Source: Oehlia diaphana (taxonomy: Eukaryota; Glomeromycota; Glomeromycetes; Glomerales; Glomeraceae). Taken from it: DNA of 64,000 nucleotides. The position numbers were made by a program, and so were the translations under genes. Shown piece by piece: positions 1-12,803 of the stretch (positions are counted from its first letter, which is position 1; each line of letters opens with the position of its first letter). The DNA lies in the NCBI GenBank assembly GCA_003833135.1, contig QZLH01000099.1:23284-87283 (forward strand), read 5' to 3'. The notes beneath the pieces are model-generated. The model saw only the letters and a list, made by a program, of their open reading frames with translations. It had not been told where the DNA came from and ran no database searches.

Positions 1-3000
1 TGTTACAAAAAAAACAATTTTAGATTGATAATTACCAATTATAATAGTTGATAAACCAAAAACAGTAAATTCCACTTTTTTTAGTATTAAAGTTTATAAA
101 TAAATTTTTTAAAATAAAGTTCAACGGATATGTCCTTATTATATTTAAGTAATTCTTTTATTCCAGATAAAGAACAATTTACTTTTTTCGAACAAATAAA
201 TAAATAAAATATATAATATATATATATAAATTTTTTTTTTAATTTAATTTATTTACAATTATATTAAACAGGTTAAATTTGGAACACTACGAACGTGTGC
301 ATAAATTTATTTGACGCACCTAAAAAAATTTTAAGAAAAATAAACAATTATATTTTATTTAATTGATCGATTAGGCGTTAAAAACTTAAAATGGGATAAT
401 ATTTTTTTTTCTCTCTCTATTTATTGGTATTTGTGTGCAGGTAATGATAAATAAAGAAGCAAAAAACTGGGTTTAATGGACGCCAATTAACCAAAATAGT
501 AGCCTGGAACCGATGTTCACCTCAGATCGACACGTGACAGCCAATCATCCAAAAAAAAATATATTCATAGAAATTTCCTAATTTGTGAAATTCTCTTTTT
601 TGATCTAACCTCATTTTAAATTTTCAAAAATTTTTCATTTTTCTCTCACCATGACCATCATGACTATCTTAATTCATTTAAAGATTAGCTTGGGTGACAA
701 GTAAATATTTATCAATTTCAAAAAAAACTTCACAAAACAAAGAACTCGTAATTGAATTGTAAAAAAATAAAAAAATTTTTTTTATTAATAATATTTTCTT
801 AGTAGTAAATTTTCGATTATTACCTTTTAAAATGATTTTTTTTTTCTCCTGTAGTGTCATTTTGATTGTACAAAATGGCGTATCGTATGTACAGTACATA
901 GTACATCTATATCTTTATATGTATATAAAAATTCTTAATGCAAAGTAATAAACCAATATTTGTGATTAGGCGCGAAAAAAAAAAGTAAACAAATAAATTA
1001 CTTATGTTATTATGTGAAAAAAAAAAAAAAAAATTTTTTTTTCTATTTTATCTGTAAAAATCTTCTTGCGCATATTTTTCAATACCCGATGCTCGGTGGT
1101 TGTTCACCTGAAACATTTTACCCAAGATAAACTAACTAAAATAATTAAAATGATTTAAATGTACAGTTTAATTTTTTTGGCTCATTATTTAATGGGATAC
1201 ATTATTTTAGAAATTATGTAATAAAATATTATTATTTGAATTATATGATATGTGAATTACAATAGTCTAAAATTACTTTTATTTTAATCATATTGTTGTG
1301 ATTATTTGTATTTTGTGTTGGTAATCCCCCAACACGGAACGTATCAATTCTAATTCTGTCATTCGAATAATAATAAGATTAGCAAAAAGTTTGAAGGTGT
1401 ATGTTCAATAATTTCAATAAAATTGGATTTATGAGCATAATTAAAATTGATTCATTGCGAAAATTGCTTTTTTTAGGTGAAAAAAAAAAAAAAAAAATCG
1501 TCAAAGCAGAAAAAAAAAAAAGATTCTTGTTAAAAAATATAAAAAAATTATTAATTTTATTTTTTAAATATACAGTATATAAAAATTTTTTTTTTTATTA
1601 AAGTTGCAAGTAAAATTAATTTAACTTATGCATAATGTAACGTAAACATTAAATGAAAGAAAATTTTTTTTTTTTTGTATACAATAAAAAGGATATTTTT
1701 TTTATATATATATCATTATATACAATATAATAATAATAATAAATAATTATATTATTTTCTTTTCGGTAATTTCCACCCACATATGAGATATAAATATATT
1801 TTATTAATATAGAAACGTAAATGTAAATCAACAATGTAAATTACGCAGAAAATGAACGTGTTGTTATCTTAGTAAATAAAAACAAACCATTTAAAAAAAT
1901 ATTCTAGTTTTGGAAAGATGGAAAAAATTTAACCCTAAATAATTGTAACCATATAAACATTTTTTATACAATATCCAGTAAACAAATCATCCTATTTAAG
2001 TGATTCCGGATAAAGACCAATTTTTTACGTACAAATTTTTCGTCAATCGGAACTTCAGTATTATTATTTATCACAAAACGAACACATTCAGTACAACATA
2101 AACTGTAAGTACATCAAATACATCGTATACTGTATATCATATATACAACATATATGAAAAAATTTTTCTTAAAGTTTTCAATTAATCATTAAAAAGGTTT
2201 TTAAATGAGGCGCTATAACTGACGTTGAAATAAACTATTTTTCCTAAACAAAAAATCTTTATTCCGATTTTTTTTTTCTTTTTGATAATAAACGATAGAA
2301 ATTTTGTATGACAAAAACATTACCAAATATAGTAAACAGAGAATAAAAAAAAACAATTAAATAGAATAAAATAGGAATAAAATAAAATAAAATAGAATAT
2401 AATTGTTCGGAAAATCGACCATTCCGAATATTTACTTAACATTTATCAGACAGTCATCCTATATTGTACGTTTTTTATGTGGTCAATCGGACATCTAGTA
2501 TAAATTGTAACAAATATTGTATAATAGCATGCGAGTATCCGGAAAATTGACCCATTCTGAATATTTATCTGACAAACATTTTTTATAGGGATATAATATA
2601 ATAAGAATATAATTAGATATATATTTTTTATTTTTTGTTCCGGTTCGTTCATTTTTTAATTCGTTCATTATTTTTAGAGTTTTTTATTTTTGGAATTTCT
2701 TGTTTATCAAACGCCGACAAGTTATTATTATTGATTCTTTGGAAAGAAAAGAAAAGGGTTTTTTTTAAAAAAAAAATGATGAAGAAAAATTATTTATTTA
2801 TTATTTTAATTAAAATAAAAACAAAAAATTCTATGAAAATCTAGTTTCAAAAAATTTTTGGCAATGGATATCCCTGCTTTTTTCATGTCGGTTTCTTTAT
2901 AAAAAAAAAAATTGCGTTTTGAAGGGTTTAAAAGTTTTGAAGTAAAGATGTGAATTTTATCGAGGATTATTATTAAATATTTATTGATCCGAACTTTACA

Positions 3001-3880
3001 AATTAGGAAAAAAAAGGTGAGAAAATTTGAAACATTTTTTAATATGCCTTATTATTTGTTAACTTTGTCTAATCAGGTGATGTGTATAATGCCGGTTCAG
3101 GTGATTTATAGATTTATATGGCACGTCTGAAATGTGTGCCAGGTTGATGGCGCAGTGTGGCGCAGCAATTTTTCCAAAAAAATTAAACTGAAAATTTTTT
3201 TATTTAAAATAAAGCCTTTAAATTCTTGCACTAGATGTGTTTTCGTCCGCTCTGCAAATTTACTTAGAGTATATACAGGGAGTTTAGAAGGCCATTTTCG
3301 AGTTATTTAACAAAAACCGTTTTTTCCGACAAATCCAATTTTGGAAATGATCGGCAAAGACGATAAAATCGGGTATTATATACTAAAGTCAAAATCTACT
3401 TCCAAAACCTCCTTTCATTTATATGTGAATTTTGTAAAACAGATGAAAATACATCCAATGTGTAAATTTGAAAGCTTTACATTAAAAATTAAATCTTTAA
3501 CTTAAATTTTTTTAAAATTTACTGCGCCACTCTGCGCCATCAACCTGGCACACGTGCATTTATATGCTTAATCGTTTCAGCCGTGATCTGCGTATTTTTT
3601 TTTATTTTACCCCATTTATCATTAAACTTATCAATTTAATTATTTTATTTTTATTATTAGAAATTCCGGACCAATGGATGAGATGATTTATGTTACCATA
3701 TTACCATGATTATGTTACCAATATAAAAATATTTATTACATAATCTGTGAACCAAGTATGGAAATCGATCGAATATTCTAGAAAGAAAAATAATTAATTG
3801 TTTTTATTTTTACAATAAATTTTTATTTGACGCCACGGATTCCCATTTTCTGCAGGTCCTTTGCAATTGACTTGTGGATC
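1..3880. repeat. Copy A of a multi-kilobase non-coding repeat family
   Basis: No convincing gene is seen. The stretch aligns by eye, in the same orientation, with copy B. Shared landmarks include 415-545 with 15300-15465 (the run ending in GACACGTGACAGCCAATCAT), 1085-1115 with 15960-15990, 2640-2690 with 17160-17200, 2860-2900 with 17380-17415, 3060-3110 with 17580-17630 and 3845-3880 with 18163-18198. The first 200 bases match 13500-13760 in inverted orientation instead. Differences are mostly indels in poly-A/T tracts. Short ORFs inside are AT-run translations and are not accepted as genes. Function is unknown; it could be an amplified promoter/intergenic block or an old non-autonomous element. 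Confidence 0.75.
3112..3565. mobile_element. 438-bp hAT-type MITE with 8-bp target duplication
   Basis: The element spans 3120-3557. Its ends are inverted repeats: GTGTGCCAGGTTGATGGCGC near the left end is mirrored by GCGCCATCAACCTGGCACAC at the right end. It is flanked on both sides by ATTTATAT (3112-3119 and 3558-3565). The paralogous copy B has a single ATTTATAT at the corresponding place (about 17628), so B is the empty site. An 8-bp duplication is typical of hAT elements. There is no ORF inside, so it must be mobilised in trans. Confidence 0.85.
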
Positions 3881-4345
3881 ACGCGGGGGCTGCGAGGAAT
3901 TATGTTCAAGAAAACTGCACAAAATCTTAAACTTATTGATGCATATTTTAGCTTTTATTTTATTTCTAGTATTTTCGATTTATATATGTATATTAGTAGT
4001 AGGTTCATTTTATGCATTGATTATTTTTCATGAGATTACAGTTACTGATTCCCTTGTTATACCGAATAGACGAAGAGACGCATAATAAGACCATTCCGCA
4101 TATGCGGATAATAATGAATTTAAGCTAAATCAAATATCAATTAATTTTAAACCACCTCTTATCCAAGAGAGGTCAGAGCAACTTTAAGTAAACTTCTTTT
4201 AGAGACATATTCACCATCTACGGGATCACAAGTATCGCTAGGACCTTTAATCCAATATGCACTAAATAAAGTTTCAACCTCAGAAATTTCTGATTTGTTT
4301 ACATTAATAAAAGCTGAAAATGAAATCCATTCAAGGAATAGGTAA
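3861..4345 (+). pseudogene. Fragment of a membrane-protein gene, decayed
   Basis: A reading frame from 3861 to 4085 encodes an internal segment of about 30 hydrophobic residues (FILFLVFSIYICILVV core) followed by a polar stretch ending VIPNRRRDA. This looks like a signal-anchored protein. Two stop codons follow (4083-4088), then the same frame continues in coding-like sequence to about 4186. After a frameshift, coding-like sequence runs from about 4145 to a stop at 4343-4345 (motif YSPSTGSQVSLGPLIQYALNK). The last codons could instead hold a splice donor (AG/GTAAAG). The family is not recognised. The start of the ORF overlaps the end of repeat copy A, so the true 5' end is uncertain. Confidence 0.4.
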
Positions 4346-5212
4346 AGCTATATCATATTAAAAAATGATTATTTAAATTTATTCATCTTTTTTAATAGAA
4401 CTTTTGCTGATTTCTACAGCTATAGCGAATTTTTATATAGTGAATAACTTGCTATAATGAAGGAAAATTCAGGTACAGATTTTTTTCATATATTATATAA
4501 AATGACTCTTCAGTATAGTGAATTTCTCACCATAACAAATTTTAATCTCCAGCCCATAGTAATTTTCTATATAGTAGTAGTTCAAATTCAAATTTAATAA
4601 TTATAATCATTTTTTTTCGGGTTAAGAATTCAAAAAAGAAGTAACTTTAAAAGTATCGTTCACTGCATATAGTATCCCCCAAAAATAGTACCCCCATGAT
4701 TAAGAGTCAGGTATTATTCACCACCCATGCTACCTAAGTTCTTGATTAATACCCGGGTATAACCTCTAATAATTTATTACTTTTCATATAATTTATATCC
4801 AAATATAGTACCCGGTTCCTCACAAAGTACCTGCGGGTACTATTCAATTTAAAATATCATAAGACCCTGGGTACTATATGTACTATATGCAGCGGCCAAC
4901 GGTAATTATAATTAAATGAAAAGGTATTCTATTATTTTAAAAAATGCAAGTGAATATTAAATGTACATGAAATTTGATTAGAACCTATTATAATGTGAAA
5001 TTCTAAATTTTAAAATATTATTATGAGTAAATAATTGTTTTCTTTTTCCCCCTGTTCTTTTTTCCTATTCTCTTTCTCCAATTCCTCCTTCCACTTCTTC
5101 TTTTTCTAAATCTTCTTTCAGCTATACGAAAAATATTAAGAATAATAATTCAAATTATAAGGAACAAAGTTACTAAAATGTCGGATACAATTCAAAGAAT
5201 ATAAAGCTCGAA
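4346..5212. other. Intergenic region downstream of the astacin gene
   Basis: No gene seen. It contains AT-rich sequence resembling the degenerate 'ctatagcgaa/tatagtgaat' repeats also found near 20800-21200, and an inverted-repeat element at 4661-4894. The pyrimidine-rich run at 5040-5110 lies beyond the 3' end of the minus-strand protease gene. Confidence 0.5.
4661..4894. mobile_element. Small inverted-repeat (MITE-like) element
   Basis: The left end CACTGCATATAGTA (4661-4674) is the near-exact reverse complement of the right end TACTATATGCAGCG (4881-4894). Several internal copies of 'gtaccc/gggtac' occur in both orientations. It is 234 bp with no ORF. I could not find a matching target-site duplication, so its class is undecided. 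Confidence 0.5.
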
Positions 5213-6105
5213 TTATAAATTATGGTTACCTTTTATTTTTAAACTCCTCCTTAGCGTGGGTAGGTATGACGAACTAGGATAAAGTGCATTAAGTGCATTT
5301 ATATCATAAGCACTTAACTTTACGCGTTGGCCTTCTTGTGGAAAGATATTTTTTATTAGATGAAGCTGACTGTAATGAAACAAATCGAAAGAAGTCATAT
5401 ACAAACCTATAGCATTTGTTCTCTCTGTCCCCGGCTTCGCTTGTATACATCGTCCTCCGGAATAACATCCAAGGGGATAATGCATTATGGATTCAGGGTC
5501 ATACGGACCAAAACACACCACATCCATCTCACACACTTTTCCAAAATCCCTATCATTTTCTTTAGCAATAACGGTCAAATAATTGTCGCGATCTGGGCGC
5601 GAATGCTCATGGTAGAACCCGAGCGCGTGCATCAGTTCGTGTACAATATTACCCTCAGGATGTGGATAATTTTGCAAGTCCTTGGTTACCGATAACTCCT
5701 TTATAATTGTGAAATGGAATGAGAGAGAGATAATGAATTTGAATTATAGACAGATATGATAATTACCTGGTCTTTTCCTTGCCTACCAACAAAGGACCAA
5801 TATGCACCCTTATCAACGATTTTTACGTAATCTGATTGATCCGTTCTTTTCACGAATTTTACTGAACTAACGTCGGAGATCATTTTCATTGCATATAACA
5901 CAATGAGTTCAAGTTCTAAGGACACATTATTGTCGAATTCATACGGAAGTTTTCCGTTCGGCCACAGGTTTGTTCGTTTTTTGATACAGACATCAGAATA
6001 TGGTTCACGCATATTCTCGTTAAAAGAGGAGATAACATCGGTGGTCCGCTCATGAGTTTGACCGAGATAATCAACAAATTGATAAGTTACTGAAGATTGT
6101 TCCAT
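5213..6105 (-). CDS. Astacin-family zinc metalloprotease (M12A), three exons
   Basis: This is a predicted zinc endopeptidase of the astacin family. Proposed exons are 6105-5767, 5698-5407 and 5334-5213, giving 250 residues. Intron 1 (GTAATT...AG, 68 nt) is phase 0. Intron 2 (72 nt, GTTTGT...CACAAG, with a CTAAT branch-like motif) happens to be open in frame, but removing it restores the family pattern NAI-EGQRVKLSAYDIN. The zinc motif HELMHALGFYHE lies at about residues 133-144 (ligands His133, His137, His143; catalytic Glu134). RPDRD follows, and the Met-turn SIMHY is at about 183-187, with Tyr187 as in astacins. Upstream, LPYEFD and GRQGKDQ match the N-terminal subdomain. No signal peptide or clear propeptide is visible at the chosen ATG, so a further 5' exon is possible or the protein is intracellular. 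A TATA-like CTTATATATAA lies about 120 bp upstream. Astacins are uncommon in fungi. Confidence 0.88.
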
Positions 6106-6700
6106 TTTGGGTTTTTTTTTAAAGATAAATTTTTTTAATAAAAAAAAAAAAAATAGAAAAAAAATTATTAAAAATTTTTTTTAAAATCAAAGTAGTTTTT
6201 GTTGCTCTCTCAAAATATTATTATTAAATTATATATAAGCTTCGAATATTTTTTTCCTTCAAAATATAAATATAAAAATATATATCGCATAAAATGAAGT
6301 TTTGTCAAAGGAATTTTTAAAAAAAATTTGAAAGAGAAAAATATAAGAACTTCTACTAAACTTTCAAGAAAAAAAAATATATATATATGAAATAAAAATT
6401 CGTCAAAAGCGTAAAAAGAAGATAAAAAAAATTCGTTAAGAAAGGTTACTGTAAATCGTCATTTTATATATATAAAAAAATTTTTTTTTTTCCCACGATG
6501 GTGCACCACCACAAATTGTGTAATATGAAGTTCTAACGCCACATTATACAGGAGTGGTACACAATAAAATTATAATTTAACAATGGATCATACCTACCTA
6601 ATTGGATAATCAGTTTCATGTGTTACGTTTAATTACTTTATTATCCGGAATTCACGATAGTTTATATTTTCATGATTTTCTTCTTTTAATTTATTACCGT
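6106..6700 (-). promoter_or_regulatory. Promoter region of the astacin gene, shared with the 13052 ORF
   Basis: This AT-rich upstream region has poly-A/T tracts and a TATA-like element near 6230. Several blocks recur in the same order upstream of the small minus-strand ORF that starts at 13052 (for example 'ttctctcgaaata', 'aaatatatatc.cataaaa', 'aaaattcgtcaaa.gcg'). The two unrelated coding sequences therefore seem to sit under related upstream DNA. That is a sequence observation by eye; a promoter role is inferred. Confidence 0.4.
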
Positions 6701-9110
6701 CTATTTATATTTTATATAGTAGATAAAAATCAAATCATTTAATTAAAGAATATATAATTATTTATTCTAAAAGGTAAAGTCTTTAAATTGCGGTTATGTT
6801 AACCTGTTTTAAAACCTGTTTTCGTTGGTAAAATTCTCAACATTTGAATGTTAACTAAATTTTTTTCATTGCCAGAAAGGAATAAACAAAAATTTGCTTA
6901 GCTGAAGGTGGAATATTATTTACTTTACTTACTTTTTTATTTATTTATTTTATTTTATTTTTTAATGTAATTAAATTATTGAAATTATTGAAATTATCAA
7001 ATTATCTAATTGACACAGTATTGTAATTATATGCGGATATGACAGAATCACATGTGTTGATGATTTCATTAGGTAGTATACTAACGACCACGCTATACAG
7101 TACAACATTGTTTTTTTAAGTTTGTCCTATGGCGAGAAGGAGATTTTCCTAATTTGTAAAAATTTATACTATCCTATATTTATTAAAGATTAAACACAAA
7201 ATATTATTTATTCATATGCAGATGCACACCTGAAACAAATAATTAAAAATTGGACAACTGAACTAAAACTGACTAAAATAGTAAAATGAATTAAAAAAAT
7301 TATTTGAAATCATTAGATAATTCATAATTTTAAAACTATTATATTCTAATATTTTTGATAAAAACGAAGCAGTTTAGCGTGGCTTCCCTTCGAAAATTTG
7401 ATCTATTTTTCATAAAATCATTAAATTTATAACTAATGTTAATCATTCTATCGTGAAAAGTAATATTGTCCATATATTAGCTTATTTAATGCATAATGAC
7501 TTGTTATAATATGTCAATATTTCAACATGGCATAACTGAAATTATAATTTAATTAAGCAGCGGCGGAAAAATAATTGGAATTTATATTACTGTATGTCAT
7601 CGCATAACATCAGGAAATTTTTTTATATATAAAAAATATGTAATATTTTGTGCATGAAAAAACTGATTTGCACACCCTGAAAATGCATATTTAATATATA
7701 AATTTGTTGATTTTTATATAAATTTGTACAAATTGTTAGTTATATTGCATAAATTTCGGGAAATTTAATTATTTGTGCAATATTGAATACCCTGAAAATT
7801 TTGTGATGAAATCATCGTTCTGATTTAGGGAAAAAGACCCGTTAAAAAAATTGATATACGGATGGATTGTTTGTACTTTTGTGTTGGTAATCTCCCAATA
7901 CGGATCGTTGGATCGTATCAATTTTAATTCTGTCTTTCTCGACGATTATTCCGCCTTTGAATAACAAGAGTACAAGACTAGCGTAAAATGGAACTTTGAA
8001 GGAGTACATTCAATAGTTTGGATATATGAGCATATTCATTGTGAAAATCGTTTTTTTTTCAAGGTGAGAAAAAAAAAAAAAAAATATGAAATAAAAAATT
8101 CGTCAAAGCGGAAAAAAAAGATTTTTTTTTTTCGTTGTTAAACGTCAAAGAGGGTTATTTTATATTAAAAAATTTTTTTTCTATTTATTCATTTATTTAT
8201 TTTACAAAGTTTCTAATTTTAATATAACTTTTTTTTTTTTTAATATATATAAATTTTTTTTAAAGTTGCAAGTTTTTTTTAAAAAATTCTACAAAAAATA
8301 TTATGTAACGTAAGCTTAAAATTTTTTTTTCTTTGTATACAATAAAAAGGTTTTTTTTATATAATATAATATTAATAATAAAACAAATTATCATAAAGAG
8401 TTTAACCGATTATCAGTATTACGTACTATAATTTATTTTATTTAATTTAAATGCACGGAATATTGAATTTTAGAATTTCTTGATCCAAACTTAAATAAAA
8501 GGTAAGAAAATTTGAAACATTGAACCATCTTTAAGTGATGACTGTATAATATTTAAGTGATTTCTGAGTCAGTCTCTGAATCACATTTTTATATTAATCA
8601 TATTTTTTTCGCAATGCTTTTTTTAAACACATACATATAACATAAGGAGAAAATTCTATTTATTTAAAATGTCAATATCAACGTAAAAACCGGAGTTCGC
8701 CAAAAGTAGAATATCAAAATTTTATCAGTTATTCCTTTCATCTTTTCATTGTACGATAATTACAATATAGTTTTCATATTTAATTATGACTCATAATTGC
8801 TTCTTTATAACGTATATATTATATATATATGCATTATAGTTTGGATTCAACACAACCCGCGAAAACCTTTTTTTTAGTACAAATAAGAAATCTATAATGT
8901 GCTACCAATAAAAAAGATATTATTTGTTAAACCTATATCATCATATTGCCTGGATTAATATTGTGAGACAAATTATTAGTGTGGCGCTATTTACCATTTT
9001 TATTCTCATTAGTAATTTATATTTAAATTTTTTTCCTTTACAGCATGCACGGATTTCATATCAGGTGAATTTGCAGATTGATTTTTTATTTTTTATCCTG
9101 ACAAAAAAAA
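6700..9110. repeat. Copy C (shortened) of the non-coding repeat family
   Basis: It is collinear with copies A and B but carries internal deletions. Landmarks: AAAACCTGTTTTCGTTGGTA (about 6812, as at 14960), 'cacctgaaac...aactaaaa' (about 7227), the 'tgttggtaatc.cccaa.acgga' block (about 7882, as at 1317), 'tcacatttttatattaat' (about 8581, as at 17686) and CAGGTGAATTTGCAGAT (about 9061, as at 18650). No gene is seen inside. The last landmark marks the common right boundary of copies B and C. Confidence 0.7.
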
Positions 9111-9545
9111 ATTACAACTCATTTAACTAAAAGTATAGACAATATTTTGATTTTTTTAAAAACTTTTTCCTTTTGTAGTTTTTTTACCTATAAAGATAAT
9201 TTTAAAGGTAAAAGTTAAAAAAACTTAAAATTACTTTTTTATTACTTTATTTTATTATTCTATTATTTATTTTATTAGCATTAATATATAATATTGCAGA
9301 CACCCATGATCCTAAATTTTTAATTAGCAAACAGATTTATTTGCTAAAAATAACCCATTCCTAAATAGAAATTAACCGAGGCGTATATTAATAAAGTAAT
9401 TATTATAAAGTAGTTAATAAATCATTAACAATTGTTAATAATGATGATTGGCTGAAGATCACATGAACCGATAAACAAGTTTCCGAATTTCATTAATCGC
9501 GTATTCGCGTTCGTGTTTTACTTGTACTTTATTCAACTAACCGAA

Positions 9546-11632
9546 ATGCCACCAAAAAAGAGACAAGGCAGAAAAAAAAAATCCAATTTTGCTTCACTTT
9601 ATTGAAGGTCAATTTCTTAATAGCTCTCACTATGAAGCACAGTGTAGATATTGTTTCGGAAAAATGGTAGTGTACTTTCTAATATGTTAAAACATCTCAA
9701 AGAAGAGTGCTCTAATATTAGTGAAGAACTTCGTAATATTCTTTATGACTCAGATAATATATAATAAGACAAAAAAAAAAAAAATAAACGTGTTGAAGCT
9801 GAATTAAGTGACGATGATAATGGTAATTAATTAATAATGTTTCTAATTAAATATGAAAAAACCAATAAATTTACATTTTTACTATTTTACTCAGATGAAA
9901 ACGTAACTCATCATAATATGCAGAAAACTATGGAATCTTTTGTGGATAAGAGTATCCCTTCCAACGAAATGACAGCAATACATCAACAAATATTACGCGC
10001 ACTGCTTTCAGTAAATGTTCCTTTTTCGTTTGTAGACACCCTAAGTTATCAAGTTGTTTAAAATACCTTCATACAATCTCCCATCAAGAAAATGGATCAG
10101 CACCGAAAAGTTCATAAAGAAGTAGATCGTTAAATACAAACATTTGCCAAAGCTGACTTTATCAGGAGATGGATGGACATATATATCTAAATAGAGCATG
10201 GTTAATTTTATTATTACTAATGAAAAACGGCAAATGTTCATCATACTGTAAATATTATGTTTAAGGCTTACAAGGAGTTTGAGATGGAATTCGGGACAGA
10301 TTAATGGATAGGATTTGTATCTGATAATGGACTAGATATTGCTAAAGCACAATGTCTTATGCGTGAAGTAAGTTGATTTTTATATTTGACTGTATTTAAA
10401 TTTTAATTAAATATTAATTATATACTTCAATAAAGGCTCATCAAACAAATCTACTTGTCAAAAAAATCTTAACCTCTTCAATCTTTGAACCTATTATCAA
10501 AATGCTTTTAATTGTCATCAACTATTTCGAAATTCAAATCTAGCTTTGGCAAATTTGCAAGAATTATCACAGAATCCATGTATTACGCGTTGGGTAACTT
10601 TTTCTAAAGCAGCAGAAACCATTTATTTTATCACTAAAAGAATTTATAAGAGTAAGTATAATATTTATGAAAAATATGCTTATTATAAATTTTAATAATT
10701 TGTACTGTTTTCTTATTAGGTTATGGCAATTACCCATTCTGATCTTTTGATTACAAACGGATAAAAGACAAGTAATTAAAGCTATAGAGAATGCCGATTT
10801 TGGGAAAAGCTTAAAGCATTTTATGCTCTATTTAGGCCCTGTGATCATATTATTATGATTTTAGAATCTGAACAAGCTACTCTTGGGCAAGTTGCAGCAT
10901 CATGGGCGTGGTTAAGAGGAATTATTGAAAAATTACTTTCTAGTGAAAGTGAGTTTAAAACTTTAATGGCTAATGAAATTAATAATAGGTGGAAAAAATT
11001 TATAGTCCAATTTTTGGTTTTTGCATCCATGTCATCATGAAGAAGGAATAAGTCTGACAAATTCAAGAAATTGCTTACTCCTTATTTTGTACACTGTATC
11101 TGGAAAAAAATAACAATGCATTTGTAGATGAATGGTTGGATTATCAGAATCAGGAAGGTTCTTTTCAGGCAGAATCTTTAAATAATTCAAAGCTTACAAA
11201 AACTCTACTGAGATATTGGCGAACTTTCCTACTTCAAAGCACAAAAATTTGGCAGAATTTGCATGTAGACTTTTCTCAAATCCACCAAACTCAGCAACTT
11301 CAGAAAGGGTGTGGTCACTTATGGGTAATATACATACAGAACATCGTAACCGCTTATCATCAACAAAATGGCACGAATAATATGGTATACGAAAGAAAAA
11401 TCTTTTATCAATAAGTCTAAAGAAACCAAAGGCTCTTTGAATATTTATAATGAATTAAATGATATTAATGATGATGATGTATCAGATGAAGATAATATGG
11501 AATATGGATGTGGATGAACTTATGAATGATTTAGGTGAAATATCAGCGAGAATAATTGATGATATTAATATTTTTGAATCCAATAATAATTCAGAGCCTC
11601 CCACTTTACTTGAATTCTTAACCCACAATTAA
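9546..11632 (+). pseudogene. Decayed hAT transposase with BED zinc finger
   Basis: It starts MPPKKRQGRKKK and, after frameshifts, gives a BED-finger-like stretch (CRYCFGK ... a downstream H-x4-C pattern). It continues with the hAT signature segment 'HQQILRALLSVNVPFSFVD' (about 9979-10045) and a middle domain with GQVAASWAWLRGIIEKLL. It ends with a C-terminal dimerisation (hATC) motif, NSATSERVWSLMGNIHTEHR (about 11289-11350), and an acidic tail ending at the stop 11630-11632. Multiple frameshifts and stops make it non-functional. Possible element flanks carry a weak inverted similarity (gattggctgaagatcacatga at about 9446 against the reverse of about 11811-11845); no clear target duplication was found. 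Confidence 0.8.
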
Positions 11633-12803
11633 TTGAAACAGCAATAGTTAAGGGAATTGACTTTATATTGTAATTTGTAAAAGAATAAAATTTTTAAACA
11701 ATTTATTTATTTATTTATTTATTTTATTTTATTGATAGTCAGGAGGAATACATTGATATAAAATTTTAAACAATAAATTTTTTGTCAACTTTGTGCGTTA
11801 AAAAAAGAGGTCATGTGATCTCCTTAAAAATTGACCAATCAGAATTTTTAGAATTAATAATTCAATTTATCAAATTTATTTGCTGTCTTTTAACTACCAA
11901 AAGCTATAACAACATCATTTCAGATATCTCCTATTACATTATCAATACCAGAAAACAATTTTTCCTTAAATTCTCAATTAACAAGGTGATTATACATATC
12001 TTTCACAACATTCTTAAATTCTTATTATAAATGTTCTATACTCTCGAGTTCTGATAATAGACAAGAACTTCACTATTATGTTTGAGAATAGTGGAATTCT
12101 TAATAAATTAACAAATTTAATAAAATCTATGGTAAATAGTTTTTATCATAAATAGTTTAATAAAAAATTTTCATATATATTATATAAGTTAATAATTTTT
12201 TTTTTATAGCTCCAAAAATAAATGAATGAATAAATGAATAAATAAAAACGCAAAACACACTTTACGCCGTACTAGATATAACACGAGAAGATTATAGAAT
12301 ATAAAAAATATTTTAAATAATTCTAAAATAAATGTTTAATACTTGATAAGCTATAAAAAAAAGGAATTTCATATATAAAACAATATTTAGTGAAAATAAT
12401 GTCAACATTAAAGTGAGTAATGATAAAACTGAATGTATCGAGAGAAAAAAATAAAATAACTGAATTTCAGTTTTAACATATATATACTTATACAAACAAT
12501 TCGTATTAATAATAGTAGTATAAAAATATTTCGCCCAAAAGCAAAATAGAAAATACGATAGTAAAAATTTTGAATAATTTGTTTGAATAAAGGGTAAATT
12601 AATTGAAAAAAGAAATAACATAATATTTGTTACGAAATAATAACGAATGAATTATCATACAGGTTCAGCTGCCGTTTTTGCCATTTTACGTATTTTTTGC
12701 AGAAAATTTGCCGTTAATATTATTAGATCGATACTTCGAAAGTGGGTAGATTTGCCATTTGCCAACGATATTTAATCTTGCGATTTAGCGATTAGATCAT
12801 CCT
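11633..12803. other. Region between hAT relic and small ORF
   Basis: AT-rich sequence without a convincing gene. A short (attt)n run lies at 11701-11735. A stretch around 11900-12060 reads like a decayed coding remnant (motif LSIPENNFSLNSQL) but has several stops. It is left unassigned. Confidence 0.3.

Noticed and set aside
678..2844. Several 60-73-aa ORFs in copy A
   Set aside because: Lys/Ile/Phe-only composition from AT tracts, not conserved in copies B and C.
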